Assembly (NCBI RefSeq): GCF_040807025.1
Contig: NC_090981.1
Span: forward strand, 4,910,501-4,974,500
DNA length: 64,000 nt
From: Struthio camelus
Taxonomy: Eukaryota; Chordata; Aves; Struthioniformes; Struthionidae
Direction of reading: 5' to 3'
Positions 37,501-46,323 of the stretch are shown here, piece by piece (the stretch's first letter is position 1; the number at the start of each line of letters is the position of its first letter). The notes under the pieces were generated by a model. That model was given only the letters and a program-made list of their open reading frames with translations, was not told the DNA's origin and made no database searches. Both the position numbers and the translations under genes were made by a program.

Positions 37501-39306
37501 TGCTGTAATTTTGATCGCAACCTCAACCTACAAATTTGACTAGTTAAATGTTCTCCAACGTTATGAAAGTGCCACTGAGAAGAGCCTGTTTATTGTAATA
37601 TCTACACTGGTTTTAAAAGACATTTAAGAACAAAAATCAGAGAAGGAACAGTAAGAAAAATAAACTAACTCTCTATACTAAACACAAATCAATTAGCTCT
37701 AAAGCTCAATTTTAGCTCAATTACTAAAACTGATTCTAGACTGCTTTCAAGCACTTCATTGTTGAGCATGAGGTTGACAAAGATAACAGTTTCAAAGGGT
37801 TTAAGGACAGAGGATACAATTACATCACTGACATAGCCGTAACAGACAACTTTAGTTAAATAAATACTTATATCCAACATAAAGACTTTGGTACAACCAA
37901 ATTGAATTACAGAATTCAGTTTGGAAGGGACATTAGGACGTCATATAGTTGAACCTCCTGCTCAAACAACTCCCTCCCCCAACCCAAAACCCCATGATAC
38001 AAAAACACTAAACAGGAGCAAGGCTCTAAATATCACCCACTCCTCCATGAACCTCACTGTTATTTAAATGTTATGGATATGCTTGTCTTACATTGCCAAA
38101 AAGAGATCAGTGCATAACAATGGTTCAGATGATACAATTTGTCAACTGAAGTATAAAAATACATAGTGAAACTGCATCCCAAGTCTGCTTCATGAACCTA
38201 ATGTAATAGAAGACATTTTACCAAAATACTATCAAGGACTGGACTTCTTTCAGCCATGCCTATATGAAATTTGAAGCACTTTTCTCTTTCATTCTATGAA
38301 TTCAAGTAGCAAATCAGGTTTTTTTTCTCTCTCACTTATCTCGTTCTTAAAAGGCCATCAAGCACTTTTCTCACTCAACAAACGTCTAGACAACTAAAAT
38401 TGTAACAAAATGGCATCCATCGGTGCTATCAAAAAGCCTTATTTCTTCTGCAAATTAACCAGTCTTTCAAAAATTTCCCCAACAATCCAAGATTAAGTGA
38501 AACATCATTTGCATTTCTTTGCCAGTACAAACTACTATTGTATTTCGATACTTTACACATAGTGTCTATTTAACCACTTTTATCTTTAAAAAAACCAAAA
38601 TCCTTCTAACCCCTCGTTTCAGGTGTTTGGTATTTTGAGGTTTTGAATTTTTTTTTTCTTTTTGGCTTCCTAGCTACCAAACAGACCGAGGCCGACTTTG
38701 TGCGTATCCAGAAACGAAAGGGGAGCAAAAATCCTTTTGCGACTCGAGCTTCTTTCCCCAGCTAAAGACAACACACCCCTGGCACAGCGCTCCCCGCGGA
38801 GAACAGGCCGACGAGACAGACACACACAGACGGGATCGGGGGAGGCAGGCGCGGGGGCGCTGTGAAGGCGCCCACGTGGACAGCGACCTCCTCACCCCAG
38901 AGGAGCGAGGCCGCTAAGACAAGGGCACATCTGAAGCGGGAGGGGCCAGGGCGGCGCAGGGCCGCGTAGGTGAGGCGACGGGGCTCGGTTACCTATAGTA
39001 TCGGAAAACATTGATGATCCTCCGGAAATGCTCCCGCTCTAGCCGTTCCTCCTCCGCCTCTTCCTCAGCCCGGGCTGCCGTGGCCGTCGCCCTCGGTTCC
39101 TGCGGCTGCCGCCGCCATTGCCACTCGTCGCTTAGCGAGGCCGCCTCTCGCTCACCGCCTCCGTGCTCTCCCCGCCACGGCAGCTGCTCGCGCTCCTCCT
39201 CGTGGCTCCGTCGCGGCCCCCTGCACCTCGCTTTGGCCGGCGGGTCTCTCTCGCCGGGGGGCCGCGGCGGCAGCGCTTTGCGGGACACAGCCCACGCAGC
39301 CAACAT
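16771..39306 (-). CDS. CARNMT1: Carnosine N-methyltransferase 1, eight coding exons
   Basis: SAM-dependent N-methyltransferase of the N2227/UPF0586 family. The known reaction is carnosine plus S-adenosylmethionine giving anserine; histidine methylation of zinc-finger proteins has also been reported for the family. Eight exons join in frame: 39306-38993, 36569-36374, 35342-35179, 25418-25278, 20086-19908, 18313-18200, 17248-17145 and 16872-16771, giving 1314 nt or 437 aa (human is about 409). Visible features are a low-complexity Ala/Arg/Glu-rich N-terminus, the SAM-binding loop [18 protein letters not shown] (exon 4), [20 protein letters not shown], and [15 protein letters not shown] (exon 6) followed by the post-motif stretch ILKPGG. 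It ends in LFVVRKPE. All splice phases agree and every conserved block is present, so the gene looks functional. The start at 39306 is the only in-frame ATG upstream of the conserved part. Intron 6 has a GC donor. Confidence 0.96.
17145..17248 (-). CDS. CARNMT1: CARNMT1 coding exon 7
   Basis: 104 nt, acceptor actctag, donor gtaaga. Encodes [20 protein letters not shown] and ending YGFHIE. Confidence 0.95.
18200..18313 (-). CDS. CARNMT1: CARNMT1 coding exon 6
   Basis: 114 nt, acceptor ttgtgcag. Encodes [20 protein letters not shown] and [11 protein letters not shown]. It ends GTA G before gcaagt, a GC donor, which the phase of exon 7 requires. Confidence 0.95.
19108..19157. repeat. Adjacent oligo-G and oligo-C tracts
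   Basis: G15 at 19108-19122 follows a TG repeat, and after 7 bases come C-rich runs ending in C16 (19142-19157). The two halves can pair with each other or form quadruplexes; length is probably variable or poorly sequenced. In CARNMT1 intron 5. Confidence 0.95.
19761..19844. repeat. Perfect 29-bp inverted repeat with a 26-nt loop
   Basis: Left arm 19761-19789 (starts gaaatgatcacaaatag) is the exact reverse complement of the right arm 19816-19844; the loop is 19790-19815. It lies 63 nt inside CARNMT1 intron 5, so the pre-mRNA would form a strong hairpin close to the exon 5 donor. Confidence 0.95.
19908..20086 (-). CDS. CARNMT1: CARNMT1 coding exon 5
   Basis: 179 nt, acceptor ttttgcag, donor gtgagt. 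Encodes [40 protein letters not shown] and DFQEIYSEC. Confidence 0.96.
20087..25277 (-). other. CARNMT1 intron 4
   Basis: 5.2 kb AT-rich intron; poly(T) at 22476. Nothing else recognised. Confidence 0.8.
22476..22508 (+). repeat. Poly(T) tract, 33 bases
   Basis: Uninterrupted T run in CARNMT1 intron 4. It could be the poly(A) tail of a minus-strand retrocopy, but no parent sequence was recognised to its right. Confidence 0.9.
25278..25418 (-). CDS. CARNMT1: CARNMT1 coding exon 4 (SAM-binding loop)
   Basis: 141 nt, acceptor gttgcag, donor gtatat. Carries the glycine-rich SAM loop [10 protein letters not shown] and the conserved CQGNEWS block. Confidence 0.97.
27747..27769 (+). repeat. Poly(A) tract, 23 bases
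   Basis: Uninterrupted A run in CARNMT1 intron 3; no recognisable retrocopy in front of it. Confidence 0.9.
28724..28974 (+). other. Exon-like island antisense in CARNMT1 intron 3
   Basis: 251 bp between a good acceptor (actttattacag) and donor (AACAAGCAG before gtaggt) on the plus strand. Open on plus ([20 protein letters not shown] ... [18 protein letters not shown]) and over most of its length on minus. No family recognised; could be an antisense noncoding exon or a relic. Confidence 0.3.
35179..35342 (-). CDS. CARNMT1: CARNMT1 coding exon 3
   Basis: 164 nt between aatcag and gtaaaatt. Encodes [20 protein letters not shown] and [17 protein letters not shown]. The final Trp codon is split TG|G with exon 4. 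Confidence 0.95.
35451..35520 (+). repeat. tRNA-like segment, probable old SINE head
   Basis: About 69 bp with an A-box-like tagttctagttgata (35461-35475) and a B-box-like ggctcaaatcc (35505-35515, two mismatches to GGTTCGANTCC) at near-tRNA spacing. No clean acceptor stem or CCA is seen. Lies in CARNMT1 intron 2, antisense to the gene. A SINE relic fits better than a functional tRNA. Confidence 0.4.
36374..36569 (-). CDS. CARNMT1: CARNMT1 coding exon 2
   Basis: 196 nt, acceptor tttctag, donor gtatgt. Encodes [20 protein letters not shown] through [10 protein letters not shown], nearly identical to the human family member. Confidence 0.95.
36570..38992 (-). other. CARNMT1 intron 1
   Basis: 2.4 kb from gtaacc to ctag. 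Holds a CR1 3'-end fragment near 37905 and the edge of the CpG island. Confidence 0.8.
37905..37975 (-). repeat. CR1 3'-end fragment
   Basis: About 70 bp resembling the CR1 3' end in reverse complement (ttggaagggacattagg ... gttgaacctcctgctcaa), the same block that opens the CR1 copies at 4870 and 59177, with more substitutions. It lies in CARNMT1 intron 1. Confidence 0.6.
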
Positions 39307-39560
39307 CCCCACAACAACTGCCACCGACACACGCTCCCACTCTCGCTCACTTCCGGCGGGAAGTCGCAGGAGGCGGCCAGGCGCGCGCTCGGCACCGCCC
39401 CCCGCGCGCCAACGAGCAGGCGCGCCGCAACGCCTGCCGCCCCGCGCAGGGAGTATCGCGAGAAGACGAGGAGCGCCACAGGCGCAGAAACGAGCGCTGT
39501 CCCCGCACGGCCTGGGGGGTACTCTCCGCCTCTTTCGGCATTTCACGTGTACCCGACTGC
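38720..39560. promoter_or_regulatory. CpG-island promoter of CARNMT1
   Basis: GC- and CpG-rich block covering exon 1, the first donor and the sequence upstream of the ATG at 39306. It is sharply bounded by AT-rich DNA on both sides. No TATA box is seen. Confidence 0.8.
38993..39306 (-). CDS. CARNMT1: CARNMT1 coding exon 1
   Basis: 104 codons plus 2 nt, ending at TACTATAG before gtaacc. Charged, low-complexity N-terminus followed by the conserved [20 protein letters not shown]. The frame stays open upstream to about 39546 but holds no other ATG, so 39306 is the chosen start; the first 70 residues are poorly constrained. Confidence 0.85.
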
Positions 39561-41077
39561 AATCGTAGCTGCTGCTACGTCTCAGTTAATTTCGGCAAGG
39601 ACAATTTGGCCAGATTAACAATAGCAAACTCCCCACCCCCCCCCTTAAAATAAGTAATAAACAGCCACCTCGGTTTTTTTTATCAGTTCCTTTGCAAATT
39701 GCTTAATTTCTTTATGTCAGCTATCACAGGCAGGGAGAGTAATTTCACTGTAGAATAGTACTAGTCCCAGTTTGTAGAAAATGGCATCTTCTTGGGGTTG
39801 TTCACAATTAGTCTGAAATGCCTTTTCAGCATATCTCAACACGTGCTTGCCAAGCTCCCCAGGAGCCCTCATGCTAAAAAAGTACAAGTTAGGCAATTAA
39901 AAACCCAGGTCTTGCTTGGCCTGCTACAGGCTCCATCTGGTTCACTACTTGTTTCTGGTAAGATACAGATCCAATCCCATGCAGTAACCAGCTATTAGCA
40001 GTAAGGCATTTAATGCTGACGAGAGGAGGGAACTGCAAAGGGAGCTCTGCAAATAATTACACACTGGGCTAAAGCTGAATTATGCTTTCTGAAAAAGAGC
40101 ATGGGAACTAACTGCAGGGAGAAAAGCAAGGAGGTAAGTTATGCAATGTCTAACAATAGGTGAGTCATTATGCTTCAGATTTCTCCCCACACAAAAACCA
40201 CTTTCCCCTTTCACCCTATAGGCAATCCAGAACATCCACCTCATCCTGACAAAAACATGTCTGAGCAAACACCCTCCACACATCCTGCAGCAAGTCCTCA
40301 CACTCCTTTTCAATTTGCTTTGGTAACAGGCAGCTCTTACCAAAGAGGGCCTCCCTTGTAAGGATCAATCAATCCTCTCCTCAGACTGAGGACCTGAAAA
40401 GCACTACCATATACATCATTATTTTGTCAAAAGGCTGGCAGGAAATAACGGCCTTTTTGTAAACCAAGTGATATAACTGGGGAATGGAGGAAGAGAGAAG
40501 CTTTTGGGCATACCAACCTTCTAACTGGAAATAGGAGCATCAGCCTCCTAATGTAAACACTCAATTTTTTCCCCTCCTCTCTTTACTAACAGAACTACTC
40601 TTCCTTTGATGCAACTGTGGCACTGCTTCCAAAAAACATCATCTCTTCACCACTGGTTCCTGTCCTGCAGCTCTCCCCAACCGCTTTAGAGCTAGCACAA
40701 AAAAATAGGGCAGCGCAAGAGCAAGAGCCAGCTGCCAGGGCCAAACTAGATTTTTCCCCATCAGTGGTGGTGCCATCTTCAAAGCATTCTACCAACATGC
40801 AACATAAGTCTTGGAAAGAGGCAAACGCTGCAGGGGAGGTCTGTGAACTTTTATAACAGCACCTGAAATAGTTTCTGTAAGATAAGTGTAATGAACCTTT
40901 AACTTCAAGATGGACTTTGGATGCAAGTTGGAAGAACAGAACTGATGACACAGAGGAATTGAGTTCAGAATGCTCTAAAGGAAAAAGAAGATGTAAGCAG
41001 GAACAGCACTAAAGAGAATGTACTCAACTCAGAACAAACAGAAACTGAAACTAAACATTGATAAGGAGAAAAACATC

Positions 41078-41282
41078 TGTTACTAAATAACCTAATGTAA
41101 TCAGCAACATCAAGAATGGCACTAATCAGCATTATGCATTAACCAATAGATTTGTTTAATCAACAATGATGTAACGCTAGCAAGCATATAAAAGAGGGAA
41201 AATAAAAATCGATGGGGTCCCTCTTTGGAGGCACCCAGCTCAAGCTGGTTTTTGTTACGAGTCCAACTCTTTATTCTCGACA
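41078..41282 (+). mobile_element. Possible short LTR-like element
   Basis: Starts TGTTACTAAATAACC, has TATAAAAGAGGG at 41187, an AATAAA-like string soon after, and ends CTCGACA, like the LTR at 8387. ACATC occurs at 41073-41077 and at 41280-41284. It sits between CARNMT1 and the NMRK1 remnant. The TATA box plus ending suggest an LTR, but the terminal bases and the duplication cannot both be satisfied, so this is tentative. Confidence 0.4.
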
Positions 41283-41404
41283 TCCCCAATTTTTTTTATT
41301 ACAGTTTCTCTCCCAAAGAGACTCAGGAGAGTTCATTGTCTTTTCCCACTAAGATGAGTTGCCATAGCAACTGGCAAGAGTACGTGCAGTTTAGGCACAG
41401 CACA

Positions 41405-42380
41405 TGAGCTGGGCCACTTTCTGCAGTCCATTCAAGGCAGGTCCATCCTGCCTGTTTCTTTTACTACACTTCATGGATCTGTTGTCCATGAATTTTCCCA
41501 GTCCCTTTTAAACCTGCTGGTACTGTCTGCCTCCTGTGGCAATAAATCCCAGAAGTTCACTATCTGCTGTGTGAAGCACCACCTTCATTTAACTGGTAGA
41601 TCTGTTTCAAGAGATTGAAGAGTGCCCCCTAGATCTAGTATTGTCAGATTTGGTGAATAGTAGTTCTGCATCCACTCAACTCTTGTAAACCTTGACCATA
41701 TTCCCTGTCTTCTCCTCTCCAAATTTAAGAGTCCAGCCTTTTTAGTCTCTCCTCACAAAGCAGTTGCTCGATTCCCTTGATTACATTAGTTGCCCTTCTC
41801 TTAACTCCACTATGTCTTCCCTCCAGATGCCGGAACTGCACAATACTGAAAATGTGAGTGCACCAGTTTCACATAGCAGCATAATAGTACCACCTGTCTT
41901 ATTCTCAATACCTTCCATAAGATGCCCAATATTTTGATTGCTGCTCCATACTGTGCCAATGGTTTCAGAGAACCATCAAAGATAACTTCCCTGAGCTGTA
42001 ACTTCCAGTTACAAGTTCAGCACCATGTACATTTAGAGAAATAATTTCAATTATTTTTCCATAGATACATAAATCTTTACTGAAGCTTATCTACCCCTGT
42101 TGCCTATAGAAGGATCTCACAAAACTAAGAAAGCAAGTTCCTTGCCACTGCCTCAACATCTGACTACTTGAGAAAGCTCAGCATCATCTGCAAGCTTGGG
42201 TGATTTCATTATTCATTCCCTCCTCTGAGTTGCTGCTAAATTTGCTGAATAAGACCACTTGGGGACTGCCAATACTAAAATTCTTCCTCCTCCTGAAAGC
42301 TGCCCATTAAGTCTTACCCTTTGCTTCCTATTTATGTTCCTCTGGAAACATCATATCACTTGAAATTGTACTCATACATT
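41405..42380 (-). repeat. Ancient CR1/L3-like LINE relic
   Basis: Heavily decayed but recognisable reverse complement of a LINE RT C-terminal region. It shares the layout of the younger copies here (the strings ttctcctctccaa, agtctctcctcac, cagttgctcgattccc). The minus-strand reading shows FTKSDNTRSRGHSS-like remains among stops. Much older than the other CR1 copies. Confidence 0.6.
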
Positions 42381-44861
42381 TCTCCATGTAAGAAAATACT
42401 TCCAAAGATTATCAAAAGGAGACAATAAGCCTGCAAGTTCTGTGCAGAGATGGGAGGGGAAACAACAACAACATTCCCCTTCTCCATGTATTAGCCAGTC
42501 TCTCACAGTTGCACCTCTTCCAAAGTTAAATAAAAACAAAAACACAGTTTAAAGCCAAATAATTCATCAACACATTTGAGCAAATGCAACTTGAAGTATA
42601 TTTTATTGAAAAATAATTATACAAATTAGCGTTTGGAAATACTTTGTCTTAAACATAGCTTTACACAGCTCTAATCTGTTTAAGGTCTTTTTCTTTTTTT
42701 ACAGTTTTAGGACTCCTATTGCTTAACAATAAAGCATTACATTTCAATCACCATGATCAGTTCAGCCAAAACATAATATGTAGTTTGCCCTTGTCTTTTA
42801 ATGTATGTAGTTCAGTTTTAAAAGTCTTGTTTATCTGGCTGATAAAAATGTAAGAGGACGTTTAGAAAAAGTAAGAGCTGATTCACTGCTTATTCAACAA
42901 TTGAAGCTGATTCTACTTCTTAGTTTATCTAAATATATACACAAACCATGTAAGAAAGTTAACATACATTTAGAATACCTGCTTTTTAAACACATTAATA
43001 TAATTTCAACATGAGTTCTGAAAATTAACAAATAATATTTTCCTTCCTCCTCCCTTAAAGCATGTATTTATCATCTAGTACTTTATGCCATCCCAATTCT
43101 CAATCTTTCCATGATACATGTACTTAACCTTGTCAGCGATACATCTGTGTTCTCACTGACATCTTATTCCCCCATCTTTTCCAACAACTTGATTTCTCTT
43201 CAGTTTTTTTTAATATCCATTCCCAACTGCTCCAAATAATCGACAATATACAAATTACTTGAGAAACACCACGTAGGTATTTAGCAAGTCTAAATATGTT
43301 CACTTATAACATATCAGTAATAGCTTCAGTTACTGAATAAGCAATGTAACAGCTCATAACTATATAGTCTTAAAGTTACTATTGCCTTTTTTAACAACAG
43401 CACATAGCCAGTTCCTCTATACACATTTATCAATGACCTCCTCTCATATTTTTACTAGCTTCTAATCACTTTGTAATTCCCAAATACTATAGTCATTTGA
43501 AATTGCATACATCTATCTTCCAATATGCTTAATCATCAACAGAACTGCATTTTTTTCTATACAAAAATATTTGTTTATATTCTTTAAAAATGTAAGCATG
43601 CAATCAGATTTAAAGATTGGCATTTGGCTAAAGTATTACTGTTAAAAGGAATTCTAAAGAATATTGCACTGTTAATACTACTCAGCAATATGTGAGGCTT
43701 ACAGAGTTAATAGTTGCTACAAATCCACTTGTGTTGTACGAACTAGTATTATGGACGTACACGTAACATCTGCTCAGTTGCCTTGCCAAGTACTACAGCA
43801 TTCGGTTTTCAGTCCACACCAGAGAGAATCCAAACTTCCTACGTTATAATACTGTGACCTGCTTACCTGAAATAAATAAATAAGTACATGTCACCTATGG
43901 TGTCGTTTCTCTGCTTGCACACGATATGACTGTATATTAGAAGAAACTATCATCCCCAAAATATGTCTGCTTTCAATAATGTTTTGCCCCTCCTTCCCCT
44001 ATTCTGGGTTGGGCTCCCCCTCCCCTTTTTAGTAGTGGATTCACCTATTATTTAAGAAAATCCAATTTAAATTAACTTCTTAAAAAAAGTTATAGCTTAT
44101 TATGAGTTAAAGTAATAGACAAACATGTATAAGGACTGTGGCATATATATGAATAGATAGATATATAATCCATGCACAGTTTCCATACAGAAGGATTACT
44201 TTTTTGTAAGTAATGGCACATCAAACAGGACAGTATAATGCAACACCTTTACATGTCTATCTACAGACAGAAACAGAACACATCAGATAAGCACTGAATG
44301 ATAGAGAGAAATGAGGCTTTCTCCTAACATAGGAGCAAATACATTTTACAGGAGAACAGGGTTTAGAAACTGATGCAAGACATATTTTTGAATAACAAAT
44401 TAGAAGGCCATGACACAGTACAGATCCATAGGAGACAAATGTAAAGACATTGTAAGTTCCCAGTCAGTACTGGAATCTAGAATAGCAGCATTAAACCCAG
44501 ATATTTGAACCAGAATGTCCAACTGATCCCTCTAGTTTCACATTCAAGTTTCATGATGTCTAGAAGTTGAGCCAAAAACTGCACAGCTGATGAAAATCAG
44601 TTTTCAGATAGAAGCTAAGATTCTGGCCAATATCAAGAAAGTGATACATTTTGTGGTTCCCAAGTATTGGAAGAGATTAACTAATAATAAATTGTTCATA
44701 GATATCACTTGAACCAAAGTGCTGGCCTAAAGTGGATCTGGATCTAAACGTTTAAAAGACTAAATTATCATGTTGAGCGAGTATTAACTATGAACTCCAA
44801 AACGTTGGGTCACCATGTGAGATCTGACATGAGATAAAGGTGTCAAGATTGTACCCAAATT

Positions 44862-45083
44862 TTGGGATGTGATCATGAAAGAGACTCAATGGTCATGACA
44901 TCCCATGAGTTCATTATCCAAGTGAAAAATATCAATCACTGCACAGAAAGTGATGAGATTAAGCTTATGCCAGTGCTGCAAGCCAAGAAACTTTCAACTG
45001 AACAGTGCCACTTGCTACTGCGCCAGGTGCAAACCCAAGAAGTAGAGGAAAAGATTAAAAAAAAGAGAGAGAGAAAGAAATGA
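44862..45083 (+). other. Unassigned open frame, possible relic
   Basis: Plus-strand frame of about 73 codons ending in a Lys/Glu/Arg-rich tail (EEKIKKKRERKK). Includes SDEIKLMPVLQAKKLSTEQC and LLLRQVQTQEVEEK, more protein-like than its surroundings. The frame seems to start inside a longer decayed segment. No parent recognised; possibly an old retrocopy. It lies between the NMRK1 remnant and CARNMT1. Confidence 0.25.
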
Positions 45084-45269
45084 AAAGGAGAAGCACTAGC
45101 TTCAGCTATTTACTAGCTCAGCAAGTTTTCTGTTTATATTTTGGTGAACTGAGAGAAACTGAGCAACGGATCCCTCTGAAACAACCATTTGTTCACCACC
45201 TTGCTCTGAACAGAAGGGGCAGAGGGAAGAAGTATTAAAATTCTGCACAACAGACATTTCAGTACAAAG

Positions 45270-46113
45270 TTCACAAACAATGTATCAAAGTCACTGACCA
45301 TCGTATAAGCTTAAATCCACATTGATCTGTCTCTACTTCAGACTCCAGCTGGAGAGAAGAAATGTAACGTTTTCAGGGCTGCTCTTATGAACACTTTCAC
45401 AGATACATTCTCTTAAATTACAAACATATGAGTTATATACCTTTGTATCCTAAGTGATAAAATTTGTCTTCAAAATTAAACTGTTGTATACAACCATGAA
45501 AATACAATATACTTTATTTGGTCTAGAACAACAGATTCTTCAAATAATACCTCTTAAGTTCATTAGAGCTCCACTCTCTAGAAATAAGAGTGACTTCATC
45601 CTCTTTAATAAACAACTCCAATGTTAATGCAAGAGTTGCTTTTCTTTTTTAATTTGAAAAACACAGAACTACATACTGCTGCATGGATTTTCTATCTAGG
45701 ATTAAGACAACAATATCATTAGCTTCATTAGCACAAAATATCTTGTAAAATGCATCCAACATACACCCCTTTATTTTAACAGAGTACCAAAGAATACAGT
45801 AAACTCCTTTTTGTTGAGTATACTCAGTCTTTTTTGGCAACTGAAAAGTTCTATTATCACAGTGCTCTCATTCTATTCCTCTTTTGCATAAAGTTAACAT
45901 GATTACAAGCAGCATCCATTAAAAAAAATTTATCAATAGGAAAACTGAAAAGGGAAAAAATTGTACTAAAACTATATCTTAAGTTTACTTTTATCTATCA
46001 GGTCTTCCATCAATGCCTTTACCTTAAAGAAGTCATCCTGAGAGATTATATCACAGTTGGGAAGAATTTTCTTAAGCTTTTCTGCCAGTGTTGTTTTCCC
46101 CCCATTTGTTACA
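45270..46113 (-). pseudogene. NMRK1: Decayed nicotinamide riboside kinase 1
   Basis: NMRK1 phosphorylates nicotinamide riboside to NMN in NAD salvage. One exon (46113-46023) is intact and reads VTNGGKTTLAEKLKK then SQDDFFK, the family's P-loop exon, with good splice sites. The next exon begins at 45348 after a clean acceptor (tcttctctccag) and reads ESEVETDQCGF, matching the human ESEIETDKNGF. It then loses frame where LQYDV should follow and reaches stops. I could not find the remaining exons (hydrophobic IIEGFLLF strand, YFDGHVWPMY lid region, C-terminus) on the minus strand between here and CARNMT1 exon 1. No exon supplying the first P-loop glycine is evident upstream. Position and strand are those of the orthologue: head to head with OSTF1 and behind CARNMT1. 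The locus therefore looks like a pseudogene. The alternative is sequence or assembly error in several exons at once, which is less likely. Confidence 0.75.
46023..46113 (-). pseudogene. NMRK1: NMRK1 P-loop exon, intact by itself
   Basis: 91 nt from the acceptor aatttag to the donor gtaaag: one completing base plus 30 codons. It carries most of the Walker A motif (VTNGGKT) and DDFF. Without splicing the frame runs a further 16 codons to TAG near 45975. The first glycine of GxxxxGKT must come from the preceding exon. Confidence 0.85.
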
Positions 46114-46179
46114 CTAAATTAGAAAACACAGTAAACTCGTTATGACCATATCAGAGAATTGCTATTATCCTATTTTTAC

Positions 46180-46323
46180 CGGCACAGCATGACAAAGCTC
46201 CAGCACATGGTAACGGCCAAAACACGCTTCCCGTTTGGCACGACCACTTCAACGCCTCCGGGGTTAATATTTACTTTTAACCACTGCTTAAAGACATCGC
46301 GGGGATGTCCCGAAGAAGCCATC
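46180..46323 (-). other. Possible upstream exon of the NMRK1 remnant
   Basis: An open frame from an ATG at about 46323 ends TGC CG before gtaaaa, and its phase fits the P-loop exon across a very short gap (66 nt). But the join gives Cys-Arg where the family has Gly-Gly, and the upstream residues resemble no kinase. It may be a decayed first exon, a chance fit or a noncoding exon. Confidence 0.25.

Larger units (their letters stand above)
39570..45260. other. Spacer between CARNMT1 and the NMRK1 remnant
   Basis: Where the later NMRK1 exons should lie. Contains the LTR-like element at 41078, the ancient CR1 relic at 41405-42380 and the unassigned frame at 44862. No intact kinase exon was found on reading the minus strand. 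Confidence 0.6.

Noticed and set aside
38989-39618. Plus-strand frames of 150-185 codons over the CARNMT1 promoter
   Set aside because: Arg/Ala/Ser-rich shadows of exon 1 in CpG-rich DNA.
40595-40951. Minus 118-codon and plus 79-codon frames upstream of CARNMT1
   Set aside because: Ser/Ala-rich, no family resemblance and no supporting splice sites.
44395-44440. Possible relic of the NMRK1 HVWP exon on minus (TGTGTCATGGCCT)
   Set aside because: Similarity covers only about a dozen bases and needs an indel; not distinguishable from chance by eye.
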